This document shows, piece by piece, positions 57,257 through 64,000 of a DNA stretch of 64,000 nt. Both the position numbers and the translations under genes were made by a program. The stretch covers positions 124,001 to 188,000 of the forward strand of contig NZ_CAMLFE010000004.1 of NCBI RefSeq assembly GCF_946479275.1, written 5' to 3'. Below the pieces are notes generated by a model that worked only from the letters and a program-made list of their open reading frames with translations, did not search any database and had not been told where the DNA came from. The DNA is from an uncultured Bartonella sp. (GTDB lineage Bacteria; Pseudomonadota; Alphaproteobacteria; Rhizobiales; Rhizobiaceae). Within the stretch, counting starts at the first letter, position 1; the number at the start of each line of letters is the position of its first letter.

Positions 57257-57775
57257 TCAGTCCTGAAGAAGTTTTGCAAGCTTTTCCAGAGACCTGTCGG
57301 GAATGCCCATTTTTCTTAAACTTGCCGCAGTATTAACCACGTAATCAACGTTGGAACCGGCAAGTCCATGACTTTGGCGGATAATGAGCGCCATATTTTC
57401 CCGATCAAGCTTTTTGGCATATTGTTCGTGCGAATGATCTGCTACAAAAAATAACCCGTTGACAATGCGCCCATCTTTCAGGTGGATCGGCTTCAACTTT
57501 TCGATATAGACGCTGTTTACCTGTTCGCGCTCGATCAGATAATCATAGGTTTTTTTTGTGTCCTCCACGGGAACATGGAAAGCCAGCCCGTCACAACATC
57601 CGCCGCCATCAAGCCCCAGAACGAGACCCGGATTTTCGACAGTTCCGCGATAGTAGTTGGAATAGATACATAAGGAACGATGATAGCCATAAAGTCGGGC
57701 AGGCGACATAAAATCATAGTGAAAGCCGGGATTCCACATCAAAGAGCCATAGCCGAAAACCCAAAAATCGTGCAT
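57257..57775 (-). CDS. Gamma-glutamylcyclotransferase (ChaC-like)
   Basis: 172-residue protein. The N-terminal FWVFGYGSLMWNPGF binds the gamma-glutamyl group, and the internal segment KTYDYLIEREQVNSVYIEKL fits the ChaC fold. Such enzymes release 5-oxoproline from glutathione or gamma-glutamyl peptides. The start at MHDFWVFG gives the usual length; an in-frame codon 21 residues upstream is less likely. It is divergent from the DUF2125 gene. Confidence 0.88.
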   Translation of the reverse strand: MHDFWVFGYGSLMWNPGFHYDFMSPARLYGYHRSLCIYSNYYRGTVENPGLVLGLDGGGCCDGLAFHVPVEDTKKTYDYLIEREQVNSVYIEKLKPIHLKDGRIVNGLFFVADHSHEQYAKKLDRENMALIIRQSHGLAGSNVDYVVNTAASLRKMGIPDRSLEKLAKLLQD

Positions 57776-57917
57776 TTGTTGACCATCCTCATCCCATGCA
57801 CTTTTACATGGTTTTGATATATGCACTAAAAAAAACATAAATGTCTATGGAGATATAAAGACTTATTCTCTATGATCGGCAAAAAATTTTTCACAGAGAT
57901 CGCGAGTAAAACCTCAG

Positions 57918-58955
57918 ATGTCTTCATTCGACTTCGAGCATCACCGTAAAACAGTCAGTCACAGATATCTTGTACGGGGTGTATTTGCCGTTGTGGTGAT
58001 TGTTATACTCTACACAATCATCTGGTATTTTCTGGCAAATAAAGTCGAAGAAAAAGTTTCCAATCAATTGGCCACTTATAATGAAAGCGGTTTTGTCGTC
58101 TTATGCGAGAATATGCATAAAACCGGCTATCCACTCAGAATTGGTGTCTCCTGCGACACAGTCAATTTGCAACAATTGATGAAAGGCTTTGCCTTTTCGG
58201 GTGAAAAAATAATCGCCGGTGCACCTGTTTATGCACCACGTTGGCTTGAACTGTCGCTGAGAGCACCGATCTCTCTCGAGTTTCCAGGACTCGTTCCGCT
58301 TTCGGCAAAATGGAGCCAAATGGCAATTGAAACCGATATGAGCGGGAAAATTCCCGATGCAGTCAGCTTGCGCACAGACAATTTGGAAATCGGCTCGAAG
58401 GCGGATGCCGGCCAATTGCTTGACAAGACCACAGCAAAGTTTTTGCGTTTTGATGCGCATGGATTAAACACCAACCTTGATGCCAGAGTGACATTTGAAA
58501 ATCTGGTTCTGCCTTTGATCATTCCGCACGAAAATACACCTGTTCCGGAAATGAGCGGTGATATCAGATGGTCAATCGACGAAGCTTTTTCGCTTTTTGA
58601 AGTGAGTGAAAACGAAATCGATCCGCTCCAACGCATGCGCGGTCATAAGGGATTTTTGAAACCGTCGACAGTCCGTTTTGAAAGCGGTGGTTCAATGACA
58701 GTTTCAGGGCCTTTTTCGTTTGACGATGAAGGGTATCTCAATGCAAAGTTTAATATCGCTATCAGTGACCAGAACAAGCTATTGCAAACAGCACGTAATG
58801 CGTTTCCCTCGCAGGCTGACAATCTCAAAACAATCTTTTTTGCGCTAAATGCCATGCAGAAAAATGACAAAGGCGATCCGGTTTTGCAGCTATCGATAAA
58901 AAATGGTGAGGTTCGACTGGCCTTTTTCAAAATCGGGCACATTGATCCAATTTGA
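57918..58955 (+). CDS. DUF2125 family membrane-anchored protein
   Basis: 345-residue protein with one N-terminal transmembrane helix (VFAVVVIVILYTIIWYFLA) and a large extracytoplasmic part. The segment LCENMHKTGYPLRIGVSCDTV carries a Cys pair, and the rest is beta-rich, matching the DUF2125 family. The family occurs in alphaproteobacteria and resembles lipid-transport or AsmA-like folds; its function is unknown. It is alone in its direction, with a 142-base gap to the divergent ChaC-like gene. Confidence 0.85.
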   Translation: MSSFDFEHHRKTVSHRYLVRGVFAVVVIVILYTIIWYFLANKVEEKVSNQLATYNESGFVVLCENMHKTGYPLRIGVSCDTVNLQQLMKGFAFSGEKIIAGAPVYAPRWLELSLRAPISLEFPGLVPLSAKWSQMAIETDMSGKIPDAVSLRTDNLEIGSKADAGQLLDKTTAKFLRFDAHGLNTNLDARVTFENLVLPLIIPHENTPVPEMSGDIRWSIDEAFSLFEVSENEIDPLQRMRGHKGFLKPSTVRFESGGSMTVSGPFSFDDEGYLNAKFNIAISDQNKLLQTARNAFPSQADNLKTIFFALNAMQKNDKGDPVLQLSIKNGEVRLAFFKIGHIDPI

Positions 58956-59309
58956 TTTCTAAAAATTCCGCTTGGGTGCGATGGTGCGGGATAATTTTGA
59001 CATTATTGATGAGGGTTTTCCTTCACGCCTTTCGCGCTATAAGGTGTGCTATAAGCAGGAAATATTTCCTTTAAAATGAGCGTGAAAATTTAATTGAAAA
59101 TTTTTCACATAAATCAATGACTTGTAAAAAAATGGAAAAGTCGGATGGTGCTTCAATAAAATTATTCAGAACGTGAGCTTGCGCCGTCGCGAATTTTAAT
59201 TGCGGTTCTAGCGGGCTGGATATTCTTGGCATCAATCATCACTTTCACACTTGTGAGGAGGGGCAACAGGTTTTAAATAAAAGCTTGTTTTATTAAGAAG
59301 GCATTGTTG
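58956..59309 (+). other. Region upstream of pdxY with an orphan small membrane frame
   Basis: 354 bases without a firm gene. A 38-codon frame (59160-59276) encodes a hydrophobic helix bounded by charged residues (LIAVLAGWIFLASIITFTLV then RRGNRF) but lacks a canonical start before the helix. GCTATAAG appears twice near 59035-59055. The pdxY promoter must lie here. Confidence 0.4.
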
Positions 59310-60185
59310 ATGAGCAATTCTGGAAAATCTGTTCTTGTTATTTCAAGCCACGTTATTCGCGGTTCGGTTGGAACGCGTGTGAGTGTCAATGCTCTTGAAC
59401 AAATGGGGTATGCTGTCTGGGATATGTTGACTGTCAGCATGACATGGCAACCGCGCCATGGGTCATCCCATCGTCTCATCGTTCCGGTTGCCGATTTCAA
59501 GGCATGGGCGGATGATATTATTCGCTCGAAATGGGTCGGAGAGATTGCAGCTGTTATGACCGGTTATTTCGGAAGTGCCGAACAGATCAAGATTACAGCC
59601 GATCTTATCAAAACGCTCAAACAGAAAAATCCTCATCTCATATATTTTTGCGATCCGGTTCTGGGCGATGAAGGCGGGCTTTATGTAGGGGAAGACATTG
59701 CAAAAGAAACAGTTTCCCGATTGTTGCCGCTTGCCGATATTTTGAAACCCAATCGCTCGGAACTCGAGTGGATTGTATCGAAAAAACTTGAGACCAATCA
59801 CGAGATTATTGCCGCTGCACGAAAAACGGGTTGCAAGACAACTCTTGTTACTTCCGCCTGGCCACTCTTGAAAAATGCTACCGGCAATCTGCTTGTAACA
59901 GATAAATCAATTCTGTTGGCAGAGCACCCGTTAGTAAAAGATCCGGTCAACGGTCTGGGCGATCTCACAGCGGCACTTTTTCTTGCCCGCATTCTTGATG
60001 GTGACAATGAAGAAGATGCCCTTCGTTTTGCTACGGCTTCTGTTTACACATTGCTTATGGAAACAACCAGGCACAATGCTTACGAGCTGATGCTTGAAAG
60101 CGGGCTCCATCGTTTAGGGACACTCGCCGAGCGTGTTACGTTGCGTTATCTCAAAGATACGGCGGACATGGCAAAAAACAAGTAA
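59310..60185 (+). CDS. pdxY: Pyridoxal kinase
   Basis: 291-residue ribokinase-family enzyme phosphorylating pyridoxal (and possibly pyridoxine) in vitamin B6 salvage. The N-terminus VLVISSHVIRGSVGTRVSVN, the core YFCDPVLGDEGGLYVGEDI and the C-terminal anion-hole GLGDLTAALFLAR are typical, although the last usually reads GTGD. ATG 59310 is preferred over two adjacent TTG codons; AAGAAGG is nine bases upstream. It lies 36 bases before the carbonic anhydrase gene. Confidence 0.9.
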   Translation: MSNSGKSVLVISSHVIRGSVGTRVSVNALEQMGYAVWDMLTVSMTWQPRHGSSHRLIVPVADFKAWADDIIRSKWVGEIAAVMTGYFGSAEQIKITADLIKTLKQKNPHLIYFCDPVLGDEGGLYVGEDIAKETVSRLLPLADILKPNRSELEWIVSKKLETNHEIIAAARKTGCKTTLVTSAWPLLKNATGNLLVTDKSILLAEHPLVKDPVNGLGDLTAALFLARILDGDNEEDALRFATASVYTLLMETTRHNAYELMLESGLHRLGTLAERVTLRYLKDTADMAKNK

Positions 60186-60221
60186 CAGGCGAAGAACGCG
60201 AATACCGCCAAGTGATGATTT

Positions 60222-60860
60222 ATGTTTGATTTTCCCGAAAAGCTTTTAAATGGCTATCATACGTTCATGAACACACGGCTTGTTCATGAGCGCGAACGCT
60301 ATAAACAATTGGCTTATGAAGGGCAAAAGCCCGAGACAATGGTTATAGCCTGCTGCGATTCACGCACTGCGCCCGAGACAATTTTCGATACCGATCCCGG
60401 TGAGATATTTGTTATGCGCAATGTGGCCAATCTGGTTCCACCTTTTCATCCCGATAAAGAATATCATGCGACGTCGGCTGCGTTGGAATTTGCGGTCCAA
60501 TCATTGAAGGTCAAAAACATCGTTGTACTTGGCCATGCACGCTGTGGCGGTATACGTAATGCACTTGACCTTGAGGGAAAGCCGCTTTCTTCTGTCGATT
60601 TTATCGGCAAGTGGATGGGGCTTTTGACGCCGGCTGCCGAAGCTGTTGCCACCAATACGTTGATGACATCGAGTGAACGTCAAACAGCACTTGAGCGAAT
60701 TTCCATCCGCTATTCGATAAATAATCTGCGTACGTTTCCGTGGATAAAACAGCGCGAAGATCAGGGAAAGCTTACGCTTCATGGTGCATGGTTCGACATT
60801 GCAACGGGCGAATTATGGATTATGGACAGGCGTAGCGGTGACTTTACCCGTGCCGAGTAA
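60222..60860 (+). CDS. Beta-type carbonic anhydrase
   Basis: 212-residue zinc enzyme interconverting CO2 and bicarbonate. Zinc ligands are Cys45 (VIACCDSRTAPE), His105 and Cys108 (LGHARCGGI); Asp46 and Arg48 form the active-site dyad. The family segment EIFVMRNVANLVPP is also visible. It supplies bicarbonate to carboxylases and helps pH balance. It follows pdxY closely and ends before a bidirectional terminator. Confidence 0.94.
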   Translation: MFDFPEKLLNGYHTFMNTRLVHERERYKQLAYEGQKPETMVIACCDSRTAPETIFDTDPGEIFVMRNVANLVPPFHPDKEYHATSAALEFAVQSLKVKNIVVLGHARCGGIRNALDLEGKPLSSVDFIGKWMGLLTPAAEAVATNTLMTSSERQTALERISIRYSINNLRTFPWIKQREDQGKLTLHGAWFDIATGELWIMDRRSGDFTRAE

Positions 60861-60926
60861 TGATCTTTGTTTTTTGAACCGGTTAGCCGGTTGAATAGAC
60901 TTTTAAATATCAAAAACAAATATGAA

Positions 60927-60951
60927 AAAGCCTGCCGCTCTGGCAGGCTTT
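60927..60951. terminator. Bidirectional terminator after carbonic anhydrase
   Basis: AAAGCCTGCC (60927-60936) and GGCAGGCTTT (60942-60951) form a perfect ten-base-pair stem with a five-base loop. A-rich and T-rich flanks allow action for the plus-strand gene and for the convergent transglycosylase gene. Confidence 0.75.
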
Positions 60952-61047
60952 AACGGTTTTAAAATATTGCAGTCATAACGGGCCGAAAACTTTGAGAAAA
61001 CGTCGGTATCGAAAAATTCCGATTGAGCTCGTCGGCCGTTCGTTTCA

Positions 61048-61866
61048 TCAATTGCCGTCTATCTGTTTACCCATGATAGCAATTGATTGTTGGTAAACGC
61101 TTGCATCATTCCAACCTTGGATAGCAGCAAAATTGGGTTCTCCGGGTTGATAACCTTGTCCCGGTTTCCAACCGTGATTGCGCAAGAAATTGAATGTAGA
61201 AGCAAGGGCATCGGCCTTCGAATTGATCATGTCGATATGACCGTTACCATCGCCGTCAACACCGTAGAGCAGAACGTTTTTCGGCAAGAATTGGGTTTGT
61301 CCGATTTCGCCATGCATTGCACCGATAGAATTCGGATCAAAATCTCCGCGGTCAATCAGCTTCAAAGCGGCATAGAGCTGGTCGGTAAAAAAGGCGCTGC
61401 GTCGACAATCATAAGCCAATGTCGCAACGGCTGACAATGTATGTTGCTTACCCATAAAGGAACCGAAACTTGTTTCCATACCCCAAATGGCAATGACCGG
61501 ACCGGATGCAACACCGTATTTTTTCTCAAGCCGGTCAAACAGTGCCGCGTTTTGCTTTTTCATTACTCTACCACGGGCAACAATGGTTGATGAGCCGCGT
61601 TTTTTCATGAATTGGTCAAGGCTCAATTTGAAACTTTTCTGACCACGGTCTGCATTGATGGTTGCTTGGGCATAATGCACATTGTTCAACGCGGCTATAC
61701 CACGCTTGCCAATTCCGTTGGCGGCTGCTTCCTGCTTGGTTGCCTCTACCCAGTTTTCAAAACCGGCCGAAGTACTTCCGCATTTTGGAGCTGCAAGGGC
61801 AACTCCGGTGGTTGCGGCAAATGCCAAGCCGATAAAACCGGCCTTTATCGCGCTTTTACAAAACAT
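61048..61866 (-). CDS. Lytic murein transglycosylase (MltB family)
   Basis: 272-residue periplasmic enzyme cleaving the glycan strand of peptidoglycan. A signal peptide is seen (about residues 1-25, GLAFAATTGVALA). The catalytic Glu is in AIWGMETSFGSFMGK. YDCRRSAFF, GEIGQTQFLPKNVLLYGVDG and a C-terminal NHGWKPGQGYQPGE complete the SLT_2 fold. No peptidoglycan-binding domain is added. It stands alone. Confidence 0.92.
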   Translation of the reverse strand: MFCKSAIKAGFIGLAFAATTGVALAAPKCGSTSAGFENWVEATKQEAAANGIGKRGIAALNNVHYAQATINADRGQKSFKLSLDQFMKKRGSSTIVARGRVMKKQNAALFDRLEKKYGVASGPVIAIWGMETSFGSFMGKQHTLSAVATLAYDCRRSAFFTDQLYAALKLIDRGDFDPNSIGAMHGEIGQTQFLPKNVLLYGVDGDGNGHIDMINSKADALASTFNFLRNHGWKPGQGYQPGEPNFAAIQGWNDASVYQQSIAIMGKQIDGN

Positions 61867-62176
61867 TCGAGCTGTTCCTTCTTAAAAACCTAACCTTTGT
61901 GCAGGTAAAATGTTGTTTATCGCTTATAACAAGTTGGTTCTGAAACCAAGTAGGATTACACTTTATCAAATACATTATGCTTAAACCTTGACAAGATGCT
62001 TCTTTTGCTGTTTTAAGACGCTTTAAATCTGCGACAAGCTTATCAGACTTGGAGCCACCGACCGGGACCCGTAACGGTATAAAGAGATCCCGGAGGTCAA
62101 CATCCGACAGCGCGATGCGCCCTCGGGTGGGTGTTTCGTTTGGTTCGGGTTTGTTGGCTTATTAAAGAGGTAGACA
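61867..62176 (+). other. Region upstream of ffh
   Basis: 310 bases between the divergent transglycosylase and ffh. The first 150 are AT-rich and hold presumed promoters. The last 130 are GC-rich and contain the structured leader candidate at 62051-62133. Confidence 0.5.
62051..62133 (+). ncRNA. Candidate structured leader RNA of ffh
   Basis: Closing stem CCACC (62055-62059) with GGTGG (62126-62130) encloses CCGGGA (62062-62067) with TCCCGG (62088-62093), an inner CCG-TAA-CGG hairpin (62069-62077) and GCGC-GAT-GCGC (62110-62120). Such nested pairing just before a 5' coding start suggests a cis-regulatory RNA or a short transcript. It lacks the conserved 4.5S RNA tetraloop region, so it is not SRP RNA itself. 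Confidence 0.45.
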
Positions 62177-63721
62177 ATGTTTGATTCCTTACAGGAACGT
62201 CTGGGCACCATTCTGAACAATCTGACAGGGCGTGGAAGCTTGTCGGAGCAGGATGTTGCAACCGCTCTGCGTGAGGTTCGTCGTGCGCTGATTGAAGCCG
62301 ACGTCGCACTTGATGTTGTGCGCTCGTTTACCGACCGTGTCCGTGAAAAGGCGGTGGGTGCCAATCTTTTGAAATCAATCAAACCGGGGCAAATGGTTGT
62401 CAAACTCGTTCATGATGAGTTGGTGGAAATGCTTGGCACAGAAGGCATTTCAATAGACCTCAATGCACCCTCGCCGGTTGTTATTATGATGGTCGGCCTA
62501 CAAGGTTCCGGTAAAACGACAACTTCGGCAAAAATTGCCAAACGTCTCACTGAAAAACAGAACAAAAAAGTTCTGATGGCTTCTCTTGATACGCGTCGTC
62601 CGGCAGCACAGGAACAATTGCGCCAGCTTGGAGAACAGATTCATGTGCCGACATTGCCGATCATTGCCGGCCAGACACCGGTAGAAATAGCCGCCCGTGC
62701 TGTTCAGGCTGCCAAACTTGGCGGTCAGGATGTTGTTATTCTCGACACGGCCGGTCGCACCCATATTGACGAACCGCTCATGGTTGAAATGGCCGACATC
62801 AAGGCCAAATCCGCACCACACGAAATCCTGCTTGTTGCCGATAGTCTGACCGGTCAGGATGCTGTCAACCTTGCCCGTTCATTTGACGAGCGTGTGGGCA
62901 TTACCGGTATCATATTGACACGTATGGATGGTGACGGGCGCGGTGGTGCTGCGCTTTCAATGCGTGCTGTAACCGGTAAGCCGATCAAGGCCATTGCAAC
63001 CGGCGAAAAAATGGAAGCGCTGGAAGAATTCCATCCGCGCCGCATTGCCGATCGTATTCTGGGTATGGGCGACATTGTTTCGCTGGTTGAAAAAGCCGCC
63101 GAAACGATAGATCAGGAAAAAGCCGCCGCACTTGCCAAAAAAATGCAGAAGGGCAAATTCGACCTGAGCGATTTGGCCGAACAGCTCAAGCAAATGAAAA
63201 AATTGGGCGGTATGGGTGGCATTCTCGGCATGATGCCGGGCATCGGAAAAATGAAAGATCAGATTGCGGCTGCCGGTCTTGATGACAATCTCTTTAACCG
63301 CCAATTGGCCATTATTTCTTCCATGACCAAAGAAGAACGTGCCAATCCCGATCTTTTGAAACATAGCCGCAAGCAACGCATTGCCAAAGGTTCGGGTACC
63401 AATGCGGCCGACATCAACAAACTTCTTAAAATGCATCGCCAGATGGCCGACATGATGAAAATGATGGGCGGCAAAGGCAAAGGCGGTCTGATGCAGAAGA
63501 TGATGGGCGGCATTGGCGCCAAATTGGGATTTGGCGGTTTGGGCGGCGGACTTCCCGACCTTTCGTCAATGGATCCCAAGCAATTGGAAAAAATTCAGAA
63601 ACAGGCTGAAAGTGCCGGTCTTGGAAACAAGCTTCCCGGTCTTGGTGGCGGGACACTACCCGGACTGCCTTCAAGTGGAACAAAATTCCAAGGGCTTCCC
63701 GGCCTGCCGAAGAAGCATTGA
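62177..63721 (+). CDS. ffh: Signal recognition particle protein Ffh
   Basis: 514-residue SRP54 GTPase that binds signal peptides of nascent membrane proteins and delivers ribosomes to FtsY. N domain residues 1-90; GTPase motifs GLQGSGKTT (107-115), DTAGR (190-194) and TRMDGDGRGG. The Met-rich M domain follows (about 300-440). The C-terminal 70 residues are Gly/Leu/Pro-rich and longer than in enterobacteria. AGAGGT lies before the ATG. The chorismate mutase gene follows 23 bases later. Confidence 0.96.
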   Translation: MFDSLQERLGTILNNLTGRGSLSEQDVATALREVRRALIEADVALDVVRSFTDRVREKAVGANLLKSIKPGQMVVKLVHDELVEMLGTEGISIDLNAPSPVVIMMVGLQGSGKTTTSAKIAKRLTEKQNKKVLMASLDTRRPAAQEQLRQLGEQIHVPTLPIIAGQTPVEIAARAVQAAKLGGQDVVILDTAGRTHIDEPLMVEMADIKAKSAPHEILLVADSLTGQDAVNLARSFDERVGITGIILTRMDGDGRGGAALSMRAVTGKPIKAIATGEKMEALEEFHPRRIADRILGMGDIVSLVEKAAETIDQEKAAALAKKMQKGKFDLSDLAEQLKQMKKLGGMGGILGMMPGIGKMKDQIAAAGLDDNLFNRQLAIISSMTKEERANPDLLKHSRKQRIAKGSGTNAADINKLLKMHRQMADMMKMMGGKGKGGLMQKMMGGIGAKLGFGGLGGGLPDLSSMDPKQLEKIQKQAESAGLGNKLPGLGGGTLPGLPSSGTKFQGLPGLPKKH

Positions 63722-63744
63722 AAAACGAAGAAACGTTGAAGATT

Positions 63745-64000
63745 ATGAGTGACACAAAAATTCCTGAAGAGCTTTTGCAACTTCGTGATTCGATTGACAA
63801 TTTTGATGCCGCACTTGTGCATATTCTTGCCGAACGGTTCCGCTGCACCAAAGCTGTCGGAGTATTGAAGGCAAAATACGGCCTTCCACCCGCCGATCCA
63901 TCACGCGAAAAACGTCAGGTAGCTCGTCTGCGCAAGCTTGCAGAAGAAAGCCATCTTGATCCTGATTTTGCGGAGAAATTCTTAAGTTTTATTGTCAAAG
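63745..64000 (+). CDS. Chorismate mutase (3' truncated by window)
   Basis: At least 85 residues of an AroQ-type chorismate mutase, read directly from the sequence. ELLQLRDSIDNFDAALVHIL, AERFRCTKAVGVLKAKYG and PADPSREKRQVARLRKLAEE carry the conserved Arg, Lys and Glu positions. It converts chorismate to prephenate, the substrate of the tyrA enzyme at the left of the window. The C-terminus lies beyond the right edge. Its position directly after ffh is known in rhizobial genomes. Confidence 0.88.
   Translation, partial: MSDTKIPEELLQLRDSIDNFDAALVHILAERFRCTKAVGVLKAKYGLPPADPSREKRQVARLRKLAEESHLDPDFAEKFLSFIVK

Noticed and set aside
62051-62133. 4.5S (SRP) RNA gene next to ffh
   Set aside because: The conserved GGAA-tetraloop and bulge region of SRP RNA is absent on both strands, so it is listed only as a leader candidate.
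1-64000. CRISPR arrays, insertion sequences, prophage genes or toxin-antitoxin pairs
   Set aside because: No regularly spaced direct repeats, transposase, integrase, phage structural or toxin-antitoxin genes were found in the window.

Overview
The window looks like a chromosomal segment of a Hyphomicrobiales (Rhizobiales) alphaproteobacterium with moderate-to-low GC content. The fused MrpA-MrpB antiporter subunit, the metX-metW / hisC-tyrA arrangement, modE-modABC, bioMNY, the tsaD-gpsA-YciI-EVE run, hemD-(mitofilin-like)-hemY and ffh followed by chorismate mutase all fit that order. GC level, gene compactness and the mix of sugar oxidation and fermentation genes suggest a Bartonellaceae-like, perhaps insect-gut-associated, organism. 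The species guess is inference only.

Layout. 1-5951: Mrp Na+/H+ antiporter operon, cut by the left edge. 6195-11189: tyrA and hisC on the minus strand, divergent from metX-metW and a small-molecule kinase. 11152-14482: modE-modABC molybdate operon with a clear ModE-type operator. 14605-20405: a D-2-hydroxyacid dehydrogenase, a D-amino-acid aminotransferase, holA and a COG2984-type ABC importer. 20581-20655: tRNA-Gly(GCC). 21292-32406: accessory block with acetolactate decarboxylase (budA), a DUF262/DUF1524/DUF5655 nuclease-like protein, a complete type IC restriction-modification system (hsdM-hsdS-hsdR) and a DASS anion transporter. 32572-35586: divergent DJ-1/PfpI pair, thiD and a small exported protein. 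35785-39582: three-subunit Tat-exported sugar (gluconate-type) dehydrogenase. 39706-42979: plsC, the bioMNY biotin importer and a universal stress protein. 43346-47410: D,D-carboxypeptidase plus CobW GTPase, then a TusA-like protein and an L,D-transpeptidase. 48120-51608: minus-strand run tsaD-gpsA-YciI-EVE-methyltransferase. 51881-58955: hemD, mitofilin-like protein, hemY, TerB-like protein, glutamine amidotransferase, ChaC-like protein and a DUF2125 protein. 59310-64000: pyridoxal kinase, carbonic anhydrase, lytic transglycosylase, ffh with a structured-looking leader, and a chorismate mutase cut by the right edge.

Functionally, the membrane dehydrogenase feeds electrons from periplasmic sugar oxidation into respiration, the Mrp antiporter manages Na+/H+ balance, and several transporters (molybdate, biotin, dicarboxylate, COG2984 type) supply cofactors and carbon. 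The strongest candidate for a mobile or defence-related unit is the block after tRNA-Gly. Its type IC HsdS carries a three-copy TAEL linker repeat of the kind known to change DNA specificity by unequal exchange. I did not find a clearly new system; the most unusual items are the defence block, the ffh leader, the missing hemC next to hemD, and several uncharacterised palindromes.
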